DNA of 64,000 nt from JAVZLQ01 sp049972525 (GTDB lineage Archaea; Thermoproteota; Bathyarchaeia; Bathyarchaeales; Bathycorpusculaceae), in the NCBI GenBank assembly GCA_049972525.1, contig JBMFKI010000005.1, positions 1 to 64,000 of the forward strand, in the 5' to 3' direction. Of the stretch, positions 24,830-33,562 are shown one piece after another. Made by a program: the position numbers and the translations under genes. Within the stretch, counting starts at the first letter, position 1. The number at the start of each line of letters is the position of its first letter. Below the pieces are notes generated by a model, which saw nothing but the letters and a program-made list of their open reading frames with translations, was not told where the DNA came from and did not search any database.

Positions 24830-25870
24830 GTGTTTCAAACGACTTTCAAACAATGGACACCGATGGACGGCGACACATTCATAACAAAGGAGGGGTTCAT
24901 ATTCAATGTTTTCGGGTATGAACACCCGGAGGACAGAGTCTTCGCCTTTCTTAAGTATATACCATCAAATTTCAAGAAGCTTTTCAAAATAGATTTCCTT
25001 GAGAGGGAATGGAAAATTGGAAAAATGAAACTTTTTCGCGCAGAAAAACTTTATACCGCGCAAAATTATCAGAGCCTTCTAAAAACTTTGAGGGAGAATT
25101 TTCCAGGATACGTGTATTATTGCCCCTTTAGGGAAAAAGATGTTATTAGTGCACCGTTAAATTCTGTTAAAAAGCTTTACGTTCCGAGAGAATGCCTAAA
25201 ACATATTGATAAGCTGAAACGTAAGGACAGTTTGCAGAAGTTGACATTAGATCTCATTAACATGCTTTCCAGCGAGTCAAATGTCCCCATCGAAGATTTT
25301 GGCATTCATGGTTCTGTCGCTTTAAACATGCATACACAAGAGTCTGACATAGACATGGTTGTTTACGGTTTGCAAAGCTTTCGCAGAGTAGAAAACACTG
25401 TGCAGAAACTCGTTGAAGCTGGCATTTTAAGTTATGTCTTCAACAATCGCCTAGATGTAGCGAGAAAATACAAGGGTCGCTTTAGAGGCAAGATCTTCAT
25501 GTATAATGCTGTTCGTAAACCAGAGGAAATCAATTCCAAGTATGGCTTATACAGTTTTAAGCCGCTTAAACCAGTTAGTTTCAGCTGCACAGTTGAGAAT
25601 GACGATGAAGCAGTGTTTCGCCCAGCGCTATACAAAATAAAAGACTACAATCCCCTAAACGATTCCTCAGAATTGCCTAAAGATAAAACCCCTGAGACTG
25701 TTGCCTCAATGATTGGTTGTTACAGAAATGTTGCCAAGAAAGGTGATAAAATGAAAGTTTCTGGTATGCTTGAACGTGTGAAAAACGTTGAATCTGGAAA
25801 AACCCACTTTCAAGTTGTTGTAGGAACTGGCACTTGCGAGGAAGAATACATTTGGCCAGAATGGTGTTAA
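24830..25870 (+). CDS. Archaeal predicted nucleotidyltransferase (COG2413-type), paralogue 1
   Basis: A 346-residue protein with a minimal nucleotidyltransferase motif: HGSVALNMHTQESDIDMVVYG at about 159-179, where Gly-Ser and the SDID pair would bind nucleotide and metal. The flanks match two neighbours: an N-terminal GFIFNVFGYEHPEDR and a C-terminal beta-rich VSGMLERVKNV segment. The family is archaeal and uncharacterised. GTG 24830 is the listed start; ATG 24863 aligns better with the paralogues. It overlaps the next gene. It probably transfers a nucleotide to RNA or protein; that is inferred from the fold only. Confidence 0.75.
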   Translation: MFQTTFKQWTPMDGDTFITKEGFIFNVFGYEHPEDRVFAFLKYIPSNFKKLFKIDFLEREWKIGKMKLFRAEKLYTAQNYQSLLKTLRENFPGYVYYCPFREKDVISAPLNSVKKLYVPRECLKHIDKLKRKDSLQKLTLDLINMLSSESNVPIEDFGIHGSVALNMHTQESDIDMVVYGLQSFRRVENTVQKLVEAGILSYVFNNRLDVARKYKGRFRGKIFMYNAVRKPEEINSKYGLYSFKPLKPVSFSCTVENDDEAVFRPALYKIKDYNPLNDSSELPKDKTPETVASMIGCYRNVAKKGDKMKVSGMLERVKNVESGKTHFQVVVGTGTCEEEYIWPEWC

Positions 25871-26937
25871 GAGATAGAGATGCAATAATAACGCGGGAAG
25901 GCTTAATTTTCCGCGTTTTTGGTTATGCGCACCCGCCGAATGGTTTTATATGTGATGCTGAGTACGCGCCTTCCAATCTTTTCAAATCCTCAAACCCAAA
26001 AGCCTACAGAACCGATGGAGAAAAAATTTTTTACAAATTTTACGAGGATGAAAGTTGGAGTTTCATTAAAGCTAATTTTCCTCAATATATGATTTTTCAT
26101 GAACCTCTTGGTAGAAAGGTAATAGGCGTTAAATGCTCAAATGTGGCAGCAATTAGAAGACCTGAAGAAACCCTTAAAGTGCTTCTTGAAAAGGAGCCTA
26201 AAGACATTCTTCTCAGAGCCCTCCAAACAGTCCTTGAGGTGACCATTACGGATTCAAGTTTTTCCATAAAAGATTTTGGAGTTTTCGGCTCGCTTCTCCA
26301 CGGCTTTTATCACCCAAGCTTCTCTGACATAGATATAATCGTTTATGGCGTAAACAATTTGAAACGAATCCGCTGGATTTTGCAAGAGCTTTATGCAGAT
26401 AGACGTTCACAGTTTTCAAATGAATTTGAGGACGACTCGCCAATTAGGGAGAAATTTTGGCGTTTCAAGAACATAAGCCCTCAAGAGTTTGTTTGGCATC
26501 AAAGACGGAAACTTATCTATGGAATTTTCCATGATAAAGCCTCTAGAAGAGCTATAAAGGTTGAGTTTGAACCTGTAAAGGGCTGGGATGAAATAGGAAA
26601 TGAATACAGCCAAATCAAAAGGATAACGCATAAAGGCTGGGTTAGGGCATATCTGCGCATAAAAGACGATTCGGATGCACCCTTCATGCCTTCAATCTAT
26701 CAAACTGAAGTTTTAAAAGTTGTTGAAGGGCGAGGTGTAGAAGACTTGGAGCGAGTTGTCTCCTACCTTGAAGAGTTTAGGATGCAAGCGTGGAAGGATG
26801 AAACTGTTTATGTTGAAGGAAACCTTGAAAAAGTTGAAAAACGAAATGGCGAAAGCTTTCACCAAGTAACATTAACTTATGGACCGCGGTACTACGAACA
26901 AGTTTTGAAAATTACGGCTTTCAATACCCAAAGTTAA
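25861..26937 (+). CDS. Archaeal predicted nucleotidyltransferase (COG2413-type), paralogue 2
   Basis: About 358 residues from ATG 25861, which overlaps the first paralogue's stop by 10 bp. The nucleotidyltransferase site is FGSLLHGF...FSDIDIIVYG (about 140-160). The N-terminal REGLIFRVFGYAHPPNG and C-terminal YVEGNLEKVEKRNG repeat the layout of its neighbours. Internal identity between the paralogues looks low outside these motifs, so the duplication is old or each has its own task. It converges on the third paralogue with a 4-bp overlap. Confidence 0.75.
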   Translation: MVLRDRDAIITREGLIFRVFGYAHPPNGFICDAEYAPSNLFKSSNPKAYRTDGEKIFYKFYEDESWSFIKANFPQYMIFHEPLGRKVIGVKCSNVAAIRRPEETLKVLLEKEPKDILLRALQTVLEVTITDSSFSIKDFGVFGSLLHGFYHPSFSDIDIIVYGVNNLKRIRWILQELYADRRSQFSNEFEDDSPIREKFWRFKNISPQEFVWHQRRKLIYGIFHDKASRRAIKVEFEPVKGWDEIGNEYSQIKRITHKGWVRAYLRIKDDSDAPFMPSIYQTEVLKVVEGRGVEDLERVVSYLEEFRMQAWKDETVYVEGNLEKVEKRNGESFHQVTLTYGPRYYEQVLKITAFNTQS

Positions 26938-27959
26938 TGTTTTAGAATCATGTAATCTGTGGGTCTGTTTCCAAGCAGCAGTCTAAAATACTTGTATCCT
27001 CTTTTATGATCTCTTACGTGTTCAATTTTTCCCTGTGCTATGACTGCTTCGCCTCGTCTTGCCTGTTCGCAGAATCTTCCACGAAAGGAGGCTATTTCCC
27101 TTATTGGTTGGAGTTCCGTTCCATCTACAACTTTCACATCTTCAACTTTGTATGTGCATGGCGTAAAGATGGCTTCGGAATCATCAACAACAACAGCTTC
27201 AACCTTCGCATAGCCACAATTCCTATAATGGACATCACCATAATTTTCGCCTACTTCGCCATAGTCCTTCACAAAACGTATGAAACAGTCCCTATCCAAA
27301 AACTTGCCCTGAAAAACCTTCCTAGATTCGACTTTCACGAAGTCCTCAAAGCTTATAAAAGTGTCTTTCGAACGGAAAGCGAAAAGCCTCCGCAAATCCT
27401 CCATGTTGTAGGGCTTAAAGGGTGTGTTGCCTTCCTCAAGTAGCCTCTTCAAGGCTGAATGCACCTTTCGGCAGTTTTCAACACCATAAACAACCGGGTC
27501 AATGTCCGAAGCCATAGTGTGCAAGCCCACTAACACTGAACCAGAGATCCCAAGACTGTTCCAAGGCACACCTGCCTCTTCCTTCAAAATCTTTAGGCAT
27601 TGTAAAGCCGCCCTTTCCAAACCGTCAAGTTTTCCGCCTTCCCCCTCCCTTCGAAGCCTTTTCAAACCCTCAAGTGGACTGTAAACTTTCTTGACATTTT
27701 CTAATGGAACTTCGCAAAGCTTCTCGTCAAAGAGCTGGTCGTGAACAATATAGTTTGGAACGGCGCTTTCAAGAAAAGCAAACCTCTCAGAAAAGCCGTA
27801 AACCTTAACGTACTTGACGCCTTTACGAGTGCGAAAACCATTCTGGTCTGGAATAAAACGGGGAAAGGCTATTATCTTGTCTGGCGGGTGAACTAGCCCC
27901 TTAACGTCAAAGATTACGCCTTCAACAGACTCTAGCAAATATCCTTCTACTGGCCGCAT
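26934..27959 (-). CDS. Archaeal predicted nucleotidyltransferase (COG2413-type), paralogue 3
   Basis: A 341-residue protein on the opposite strand. The motif reads SGSVLVGLHTMASDIDPVVYG at about 140-160: the SDID metal pair is kept, but the next residue is Pro where the other two have Met or Ile. The N-terminal EGVIFDVKGLVHPPDK and C-terminal AQGKIEHVRDH match the family layout. It begins 15 bp after the neighbouring ECF gene's stop in the same direction, so it may be co-transcribed with it. Confidence 0.75.
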   Translation of the reverse strand: MRPVEGYLLESVEGVIFDVKGLVHPPDKIIAFPRFIPDQNGFRTRKGVKYVKVYGFSERFAFLESAVPNYIVHDQLFDEKLCEVPLENVKKVYSPLEGLKRLRREGEGGKLDGLERAALQCLKILKEEAGVPWNSLGISGSVLVGLHTMASDIDPVVYGVENCRKVHSALKRLLEEGNTPFKPYNMEDLRRLFAFRSKDTFISFEDFVKVESRKVFQGKFLDRDCFIRFVKDYGEVGENYGDVHYRNCGYAKVEAVVVDDSEAIFTPCTYKVEDVKVVDGTELQPIREIASFRGRFCEQARRGEAVIAQGKIEHVRDHKRGYKYFRLLLGNRPTDYMILKH

Positions 27960-27974
27960 TTTTCTTCTTTCGGC

Positions 27975-28790
27975 TTATTGATTGATGTTTTCCTCTATTA
28001 TAGATTTTTCAGCCATAATCCACTCCGTGTTCTTTAGCGCTCTGATTAGTGGAACTGCGATTATTGTTGCGAATATAGCTTGAACAAGCCTTATAGCAGG
28101 GTAAATGAATGGGCTTACAAGAAAGTAAAAGCGGACAGCTTCTAAGGGGAGACCAAAAATGGATTCATAAACTACCGGTATGGCGAAAGCGTTGCATCCC
28201 CACATATTGTCTGCTTGGTTCCCAATAAAAGTCAGCAGGAAAAACAGTATGGGCATTCCCTTTGGGTTAGAGAGGCGTCTAGCAAATTTCACGGTTGGAA
28301 AAATTAGAAAAAGTGCAATCACTTTGTCCCAAAGCACAGCAACTGGCACGTAATAAATGGGTATCATATAGGCGTTATCTGGATTGAATGGATCGAATAT
28401 CTGGCTGTATCCCGTTATCGGTTGTGATGGCGGCGAAAAAAGAAAAGCCAAAATTAGTACCCCAAAAGCAATGAAAGCCCACCGCCACTTTCTGTAAAAA
28501 ATTAAGCCAACAATTAAGGCGTTTATCGGAGGCGATAACAAGAAAGGGGCTCCGTAAGGGCTCATGCTTCCGGGAGGCAAAACCCATGATACAAATGCCC
28601 CGAGAAATGCGGCGAAAGACCCCAGGTATGGACCTAAAATCAACCCGAAAACTGATGCGATTAACGCTTCAAGTTTTATTTTTAAGTCTGGGAGTCCTAT
28701 CGCGGGGATGTATGGTGATATTATGGATAGGACGTAGTAAAGCGAAGCGAAAACCGCTACTAATGCTAGGTGACGCGTTGAAATTTTCAT
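27975..28790 (-). CDS. ECF-transporter S-component-like membrane protein
   Basis: A 271-residue, very hydrophobic protein with about six or seven membrane segments. It begins STRHLALVAVFASLYYVLS, the usual first helix of substrate-binding ECF S components, followed by a GLILGPYLGSFAAFLG turn. It is longer than typical S components (180-200), with a loop of about 40 residues after the third helix. Substrate unknown. No EcfA or EcfT gene is in the window, so it would share an energising module from elsewhere. It is divergent from the CitG-like gene across an inverted repeat. Confidence 0.7.
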   Translation of the reverse strand: MKISTRHLALVAVFASLYYVLSIISPYIPAIGLPDLKIKLEALIASVFGLILGPYLGSFAAFLGAFVSWVLPPGSMSPYGAPFLLSPPINALIVGLIFYRKWRWAFIAFGVLILAFLFSPPSQPITGYSQIFDPFNPDNAYMIPIYYVPVAVLWDKVIALFLIFPTVKFARRLSNPKGMPILFFLLTFIGNQADNMWGCNAFAIPVVYESIFGLPLEAVRFYFLVSPFIYPAIRLVQAIFATIIAVPLIRALKNTEWIMAEKSIIEENINQ

Positions 28791-28823
28791 GGAATAGACA
28801 TCCTATGTACTCTTGGTAATCGC

Positions 28824-28841
28824 TGTGTAATTTTTTACACA
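28824..28841. promoter_or_regulatory. Inverted repeat in divergent promoter region
   Basis: TGTGTAA and TTACACA (7-bp arms) flank TTTT between the divergent ECF S-component and CitG-like genes. A TATA-like TTAATAAG follows at about 28845. Placement fits an operator that could act on both genes. Confidence 0.4.
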
Positions 28842-28889
28842 ACGTTAATAAGCTTTTCCGCGCAGATTATACTGTAAGGTGCAATGTTA

Positions 28890-29840
28890 ATGGCTTTGGC
28901 CTTCAACAAGGCTGAGCATGTTTCACGGTGCTTGGAGCTGGCCATTCTTTTGGAGGTTAGCGCCGACAAGCCTGGAAACGTCAACTTGGTTGTTGGTTTT
29001 GAAGGAACAAATCACATGCATTTTTTGGCTTCTGCCGTGGCTGCTGCTCCCCATTTTAGGCTGGCTGCTGAGAGGGGTGTAGCTGCTGCGAAAGGTGAAA
29101 TAGGCTTGGAAGACATTGGTGTTGGAGGGATTATCTGCGACTGTGTAGCCGACATAAATGCTTGGCAGAGTGGCGGAAACACTCTGCTTGGCACAATAAT
29201 ACTTTTTATGCCTTTGGCTGTTTCGGCTGGCATGACAAAGGATGAAAAGGGCGTTTTTGACCTTTCTGTTTTGAGGCAGAATCTGAAAAAGGTTGTTGGG
29301 GCAACAACGCCAGAAGATGCTGTTGCAGTTTACGAGGCTATTGGGATTGCCAAGCCCAGCGGTTTGGGAAAAGCTCCCGACCTAGACGTTAATGACCCAA
29401 GCTCTGTAAAGCGCATAGTTGAGGAGAGGATTTCGCTATATCAAGTTTTTAAAATAGCCGCTTCTTATGATATGATTTGCTCAGAATGGGTTAACAATTA
29501 CCCAGTAACCTTCGAATACGCTTATCCCTTGCTTGTGCAAAATCTTAAGGAAGACGGAGACCTAAACAAGGCGACAATCCACACTTTCCTTGCTGTTTTG
29601 GCTAAGCATCCAGACACTTTCATCGCAAGAAAAGTAGGGCTTGAGAGGGCTCGCGAAGTCTCAGCCGCAGCGGGAAAAGTCTTGAAAAATGGTGGTCTTA
29701 GAACAGCCGCTGGAAGGGAAAAACTCCGAGAATTTGACGCCATGCTGAGGAAGGAGAGCAATCTCCTCAATCCTGGAACAACGGCAGACATCATTGCCGC
29801 TGCCCTTGCCCTGGCTGTTTTGAGCGGCTACCGACCATAA
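28890..29840 (+). CDS. CitG-like (triphosphoribosyl-dephospho-CoA synthase family) protein
   Basis: About 316 residues with CitG/MdcB family hallmarks: LLEVSADKPGNVN near the N-terminus, GGNTLLGTIILFMPL (about 108) and a C-terminal LNPGTTADIIAAALALAVLSG. Bacterial CitG joins dephospho-CoA to ATP-derived ribose to make a prosthetic-group precursor. Archaeal members occur without citrate lyase, and here the gene directly precedes the fwd operon on the same strand, which suggests a role in C1-carrier chemistry; this is inference. ATG 28890 has AAGGTG at suitable distance; ATG 28884 is too close to it. Confidence 0.78.
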   Translation: MALAFNKAEHVSRCLELAILLEVSADKPGNVNLVVGFEGTNHMHFLASAVAAAPHFRLAAERGVAAAKGEIGLEDIGVGGIICDCVADINAWQSGGNTLLGTIILFMPLAVSAGMTKDEKGVFDLSVLRQNLKKVVGATTPEDAVAVYEAIGIAKPSGLGKAPDLDVNDPSSVKRIVEERISLYQVFKIAASYDMICSEWVNNYPVTFEYAYPLLVQNLKEDGDLNKATIHTFLAVLAKHPDTFIARKVGLERAREVSAAAGKVLKNGGLRTAAGREKLREFDAMLRKESNLLNPGTTADIIAAALALAVLSGYRP

Positions 29841-29850
29841 AACAGAAAAT

Positions 29851-29893
29851 TAGAGGGGGAGAGGTCACTATTGGCTTTTCCAGCAGCCAAAAG
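29851..29893 (+). repeat. Dispersed intergenic sequence, copy 1
   Basis: TAGAGGGGG, then GTCACTATTGG, then TTTTC, GC and CCAAAA recur in the same order at 63647-63689. Here TTGGCT and AGCCAA can pair as a short hairpin. It lies 11 bp after the CitG-like gene; it may be a termination or RNA-processing signal or a small structured element. Confidence 0.4.
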
Positions 29894-30000
29894 TACATGG
29901 CTTTTCAGTCCTAAAAGAGGATAAATTAATTAGATTAAAATTTCTGTACGTAGCTTTCAAGGGATGTTGAGCGTTTAATTGCAAGTGTTGAGGTTGAATG

Positions 30001-30408
30001 ATGGAAGAGAAGCCTAAGCTGAAAGTTATCTTGCTGACGGGGCGCACAATAAAGCAGGGCGCCGAGAAAGAGCGGGGTAAATCCTCCAAAGAGTATGTGA
30101 AAAGTGTCTCAGTTTGTTTTATGGACCCAGAGGATATGAAAAAGCTAGGCGTAAAGGATGGAACAAACGTTCAGGTTTCAACGGCTTTCGGCTCAGTGGT
30201 GGTTAAGGCCAAAAAATCTTTGAGGGCACCACATCAAGGCGTAATATTCATTCCCTATGGTCTTTGGGCAAACGTTGTTGTTGACCCGGAAACTCATGGG
30301 ATTGGTATGCCGTCCTTTAAGGGGGTTCCAGCCACTGTGGATCCAGCTCCAGACAAGCCTGTTCTAGGCTTGGAGGAACTTCTAAAAACAGTTTTTAGGA
30401 AGGGTTAA
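30001..30408 (+). CDS. fwdD: Formylmethanofuran dehydrogenase subunit D
   Basis: A 135-residue molybdopterin-dinucleotide-binding domain, the C-terminal piece of the Mo/W catalytic unit that is fused to the large chain in other enzymes. LTGRTIKQGAEKERGK and GVIFIPYGLWANVVVDPETHGIGMPSFKGVPA are the cofactor-contacting stretches. The second of two adjacent ATGs is preferred from the TGAGG spacing. It begins the fwdDBAC operon and overlaps fwdB at TAATG. It acts with FwdB to reduce CO2 to formate at the W/Mo site. Confidence 0.93.
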   Translation: MEEKPKLKVILLTGRTIKQGAEKERGKSSKEYVKSVSVCFMDPEDMKKLGVKDGTNVQVSTAFGSVVVKAKKSLRAPHQGVIFIPYGLWANVVVDPETHGIGMPSFKGVPATVDPAPDKPVLGLEELLKTVFRKG

Positions 30409-31871
30409 TGATGCCAGTTGTTAAAGCCGTGACGTGTCCGGTTTGTGGAAGCCTATGCGATGACATAGAACTAACAATTGAAGATGGGCGTGTAGTTAAG
30501 GTTAAGAATGGCTGTGCCATGTGTGAAGCCAAGTTTTTGGGCTACTGCGGCGAACACCGCGTTTTAAAGCCTATGATAAGGAAGAATGGCGAGCTTGTCA
30601 AAACAACCCTTAAAGAGGCTATTAGAAGGGCTGCTGAAATTTTGGCTGAAGCCAACTACCCAGTTCTTTACGGCTGGAGCAGCACAAGCTGCGAAGCCAT
30701 AAGCGTTGGCATAGAACTAGCCGAAGAGGTTGGCGGAGTAATAGACAATACGGCGGTGGTCTGCCACGGACCATCAGTTCTAAGCATCCAAGACGTTGGA
30801 ATTCCATCATGCACTCTGGGGCAGATTAGGCATAGAGCAGACCTAATCGTTTATTGGGGAAGCAACCCGTGGAGCGCCCATCCAAGGCACATTGAACGCT
30901 ACACAGCCTTCTCGGAAGGAAGGTTTAAGAAAAGTGCGTGGAGAAGCTACGTGAACAAGGTTAAGGCTTGGGTTGGAAGGAAAAAGGTTCAAAGTGCCAT
31001 CAAAAGGCTATTCTTCAAAAAGCCACCGCCAGCCCCGCCACCTGTCTCCGTGTATAAGCCCTACCCATCCATAGCAAAGGAAGGGAGAAAACTTATAGTG
31101 ATTGATGTTAGGCGAACAAAGTCTGCTGAAATTGCAGACTATTTCGTGCAGGTCGAGCCAAACAAGGACTATGAGCTTCTGCAGGCTTTTAGGGCTTTGA
31201 TACGCGAACAAGAGCTTGAAGTTGACAAGGTGGCTGGAGTCCCAGTAGAGTATTTGGAGGAGGTTGCAGACGCCATGGTAAGCTGTGACTTCGGCACATT
31301 GTTTTTTGGTCTTGGCTTAACTATGAGCAGCGGCAAACTCCGAAACGTCGACGCCGCACTTTCACTGGTGCGGGACCTAAACATGCGCACAAAGTTTATC
31401 ATAATGCCCATGCGGGGACACTTCAACGTGACTGGCGCTAATACGGTTTTCACTTGGCAGACGGGCTACCCCTATGCTGTTGATTTTTCGCTTGGCTATC
31501 CAAGGTACAATCCTGGCGAGACATCTGTTGTTGATGTTTTGCTGCGGAAGGAGTCAGACGCCGCCCTAATAGTGGCTTCAGACCCAGTTTCAAACTTCCC
31601 TCGTAAGGCGGCTGAACACCTAGTGGAAAACCCATTAGTTGTTATTGACCCCCACATGAATGTGACAGCCCAAATGGCTGACGTGCTTATCCCATCAGCT
31701 TTTGTGGGTATAGAAGCCTCTGGAACAGCTTACAGAATGGACCACGTGCCCATACCACTGAAAAAGGTTGTTGACCCGCCTAGGGGGATGCTTCCCGACG
31801 AGGAGATTCTTAGACGAATCCTAGCCGAAGTTAGGAAGATAAAAAAGAGTAAAGCGAAGGAGGAAGCCTAA
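30408..31871 (+). CDS. fwdB: Formylmethanofuran dehydrogenase subunit B (Mo/W catalytic)
   Basis: A 487-residue member of the DMSO-reductase superfamily. An N-terminal [4Fe-4S] site is formed by Cys 10, 13 and 17 with CAMC at about 36-39. VCHGPS at 118-123 provides Cys119 as probable W/Mo ligand, so this is a cysteine, not selenocysteine, enzyme. It reduces CO2 to formate at the buried metal. Between about residues 168 and 226 there is a basic, proline-rich insert (KKPPPAPPP) not typical of the family. FdhD and MoaABC in the window could supply the sulfurated cofactor. Confidence 0.93.
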   Translation: MMPVVKAVTCPVCGSLCDDIELTIEDGRVVKVKNGCAMCEAKFLGYCGEHRVLKPMIRKNGELVKTTLKEAIRRAAEILAEANYPVLYGWSSTSCEAISVGIELAEEVGGVIDNTAVVCHGPSVLSIQDVGIPSCTLGQIRHRADLIVYWGSNPWSAHPRHIERYTAFSEGRFKKSAWRSYVNKVKAWVGRKKVQSAIKRLFFKKPPPAPPPVSVYKPYPSIAKEGRKLIVIDVRRTKSAEIADYFVQVEPNKDYELLQAFRALIREQELEVDKVAGVPVEYLEEVADAMVSCDFGTLFFGLGLTMSSGKLRNVDAALSLVRDLNMRTKFIIMPMRGHFNVTGANTVFTWQTGYPYAVDFSLGYPRYNPGETSVVDVLLRKESDAALIVASDPVSNFPRKAAEHLVENPLVVIDPHMNVTAQMADVLIPSAFVGIEASGTAYRMDHVPIPLKKVVDPPRGMLPDEEILRRILAEVRKIKKSKAKEEA

Positions 31872-33562
31872 TGGAACTCCTAATAAAAAACGGCTTCGTT
31901 TACGACCCAATTAACGGGATTAACGGAGAAAAGATGAATATAGCCGTCAAAGACGGCAAGATAGTTGAGAAGGTTAACGAGCGCCGCGCAAAAAGGATAG
32001 ACGCCACAGGAATGGTTGTTATGCCGGGCGGGGTTGACATCCACAGCCACATAGCAGGGAGCGAAGTGAACTCCAGTAGACTCCTGCGCCCAGAGGACCA
32101 CTATAAGGATTTTGAACGCAAAACAGCCGTGACAAGGTCTGGCGTGGGCTATTCCATTCCATCCACTTTTACGACGGGCTACCGTTATGCGAGGATGGGC
32201 TGGACTACAGTTATGAATCCATCCATGCCGCCCTTAGAGGCTAGGCACACACATGAGGAGTTGAGCGACACTCCCATAATTGATAAGGCTAGTTATCCAC
32301 TTCTCGGCGACTGGTGGTTTGTCCTAGAATACTTGAGGGACGGCAAAATAGAGGAGTGCGCTCGCCACGTGGCATGGATGATTAAGGCGACTAAGGGCTA
32401 TGCCATAAAGCTTGTAAACCCCGGCGGGCTTGAGGCTTGGGGCTTCGGGCGTAATGTAAGGGATATAGACGACCAAGTCCCATACTTTGGAATCACGCCC
32501 CGCGAGATCATCCGAGGATTATGCAAGGTTAATAAGCTTCTAAACTTGCCCCACACGATTCACGTGCACACCAACAATTTGGGCAAACCTGGCAACTATG
32601 TAACAGCCTTAGAAACAATGAGGTGTGTTGAAGATTTAGCCCAAGACGACAAGCCTGTAATTCACATAACACATTGTCAGTTCAGCGCCTTTAAGGGAGA
32701 CGACTGGAGAACCTTCGGGTCTGGGGCTGAGGAAATAGCCAACTATGTTAATGCGCATTCTCACGTGACGATGGACATGGGGCAAGTGATATTCACGGAC
32801 ACAACCACAATGACGGCTGACGGGCCCTTCCAGTACCTACTTCACACTTTAAGTGGAAACAAGTGGGTAAACCACGATGTTGAAACGGAAACAAGCGCTG
32901 GCATAGTGCCCTTCCACTATAAAAGGAAGAGCCATGTACACGCAACCCAATGGTCTATTGGGCTGGAACTAGCCCTACTAATCAAGGATCCATGGAAAAT
33001 CTTGATGACCACGGACCATCCGAACGGCGGACCATTTATTGCCTATCCGAGGATTGTGGCCTGGCTTATGAGCAGGAAAGCGAGAGAAGCCACGCTGAGA
33101 AAGATTAATCCGAGGGCGAGGAGCAGAAGCCTCCTCCCAACAATAGACCGTGAATTGGGCTTTTATGAAATAGCCATAGTGACGAGGGCTGGACAAGCCA
33201 AAGCTCTAGGACTTAAAAACAAGGGGCACTTGGGCATAGGCGCGGACGCGGACATAGCCATATACAACTTCAACCCTGAAACCATGGACCCGTCGAAGAA
33301 GTATAAGGCTGTTAGGAGGGCTTTCAAGAGGGCAGCCTACACAATTAAAGGCGGGCAAGTGGTGGTTAAGGAAGGCGAAGTCCTAAAGCACATTGAAGGG
33401 GCAACCATGTGGTTGAATGTGCAAACCAGCGAGGAGGCGAAAATAACAGAGGACATGAAAAGGCGGTTCAAGGAGTATTGGACCGTTGAGTTTGAGAACT
33501 ACCCCGTAAGTGAGGGTTATTTGGCAATTTCCCAACCCATAACCGTGAAGGCTGATGTGTAA
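31871..33562 (+). CDS. fwdA: Formylmethanofuran dehydrogenase subunit A
   Basis: A 563-residue amidohydrolase-fold subunit. It binds two metals through VDIHSH (His58, His60), a probable carboxylated Lys in YAIKLVNPGG (about 178), HVHTNN, HITHCQ and TTDHPNGG. It condenses formate, delivered by an internal tunnel from FwdB, with methanofuran to give formylmethanofuran. The start ATG overlaps the fwdB stop and its own stop overlaps fwdC by 1 bp, so the operon is tightly coupled. Confidence 0.95.
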   Translation: MELLIKNGFVYDPINGINGEKMNIAVKDGKIVEKVNERRAKRIDATGMVVMPGGVDIHSHIAGSEVNSSRLLRPEDHYKDFERKTAVTRSGVGYSIPSTFTTGYRYARMGWTTVMNPSMPPLEARHTHEELSDTPIIDKASYPLLGDWWFVLEYLRDGKIEECARHVAWMIKATKGYAIKLVNPGGLEAWGFGRNVRDIDDQVPYFGITPREIIRGLCKVNKLLNLPHTIHVHTNNLGKPGNYVTALETMRCVEDLAQDDKPVIHITHCQFSAFKGDDWRTFGSGAEEIANYVNAHSHVTMDMGQVIFTDTTTMTADGPFQYLLHTLSGNKWVNHDVETETSAGIVPFHYKRKSHVHATQWSIGLELALLIKDPWKILMTTDHPNGGPFIAYPRIVAWLMSRKAREATLRKINPRARSRSLLPTIDRELGFYEIAIVTRAGQAKALGLKNKGHLGIGADADIAIYNFNPETMDPSKKYKAVRRAFKRAAYTIKGGQVVVKEGEVLKHIEGATMWLNVQTSEEAKITEDMKRRFKEYWTVEFENYPVSEGYLAISQPITVKADV

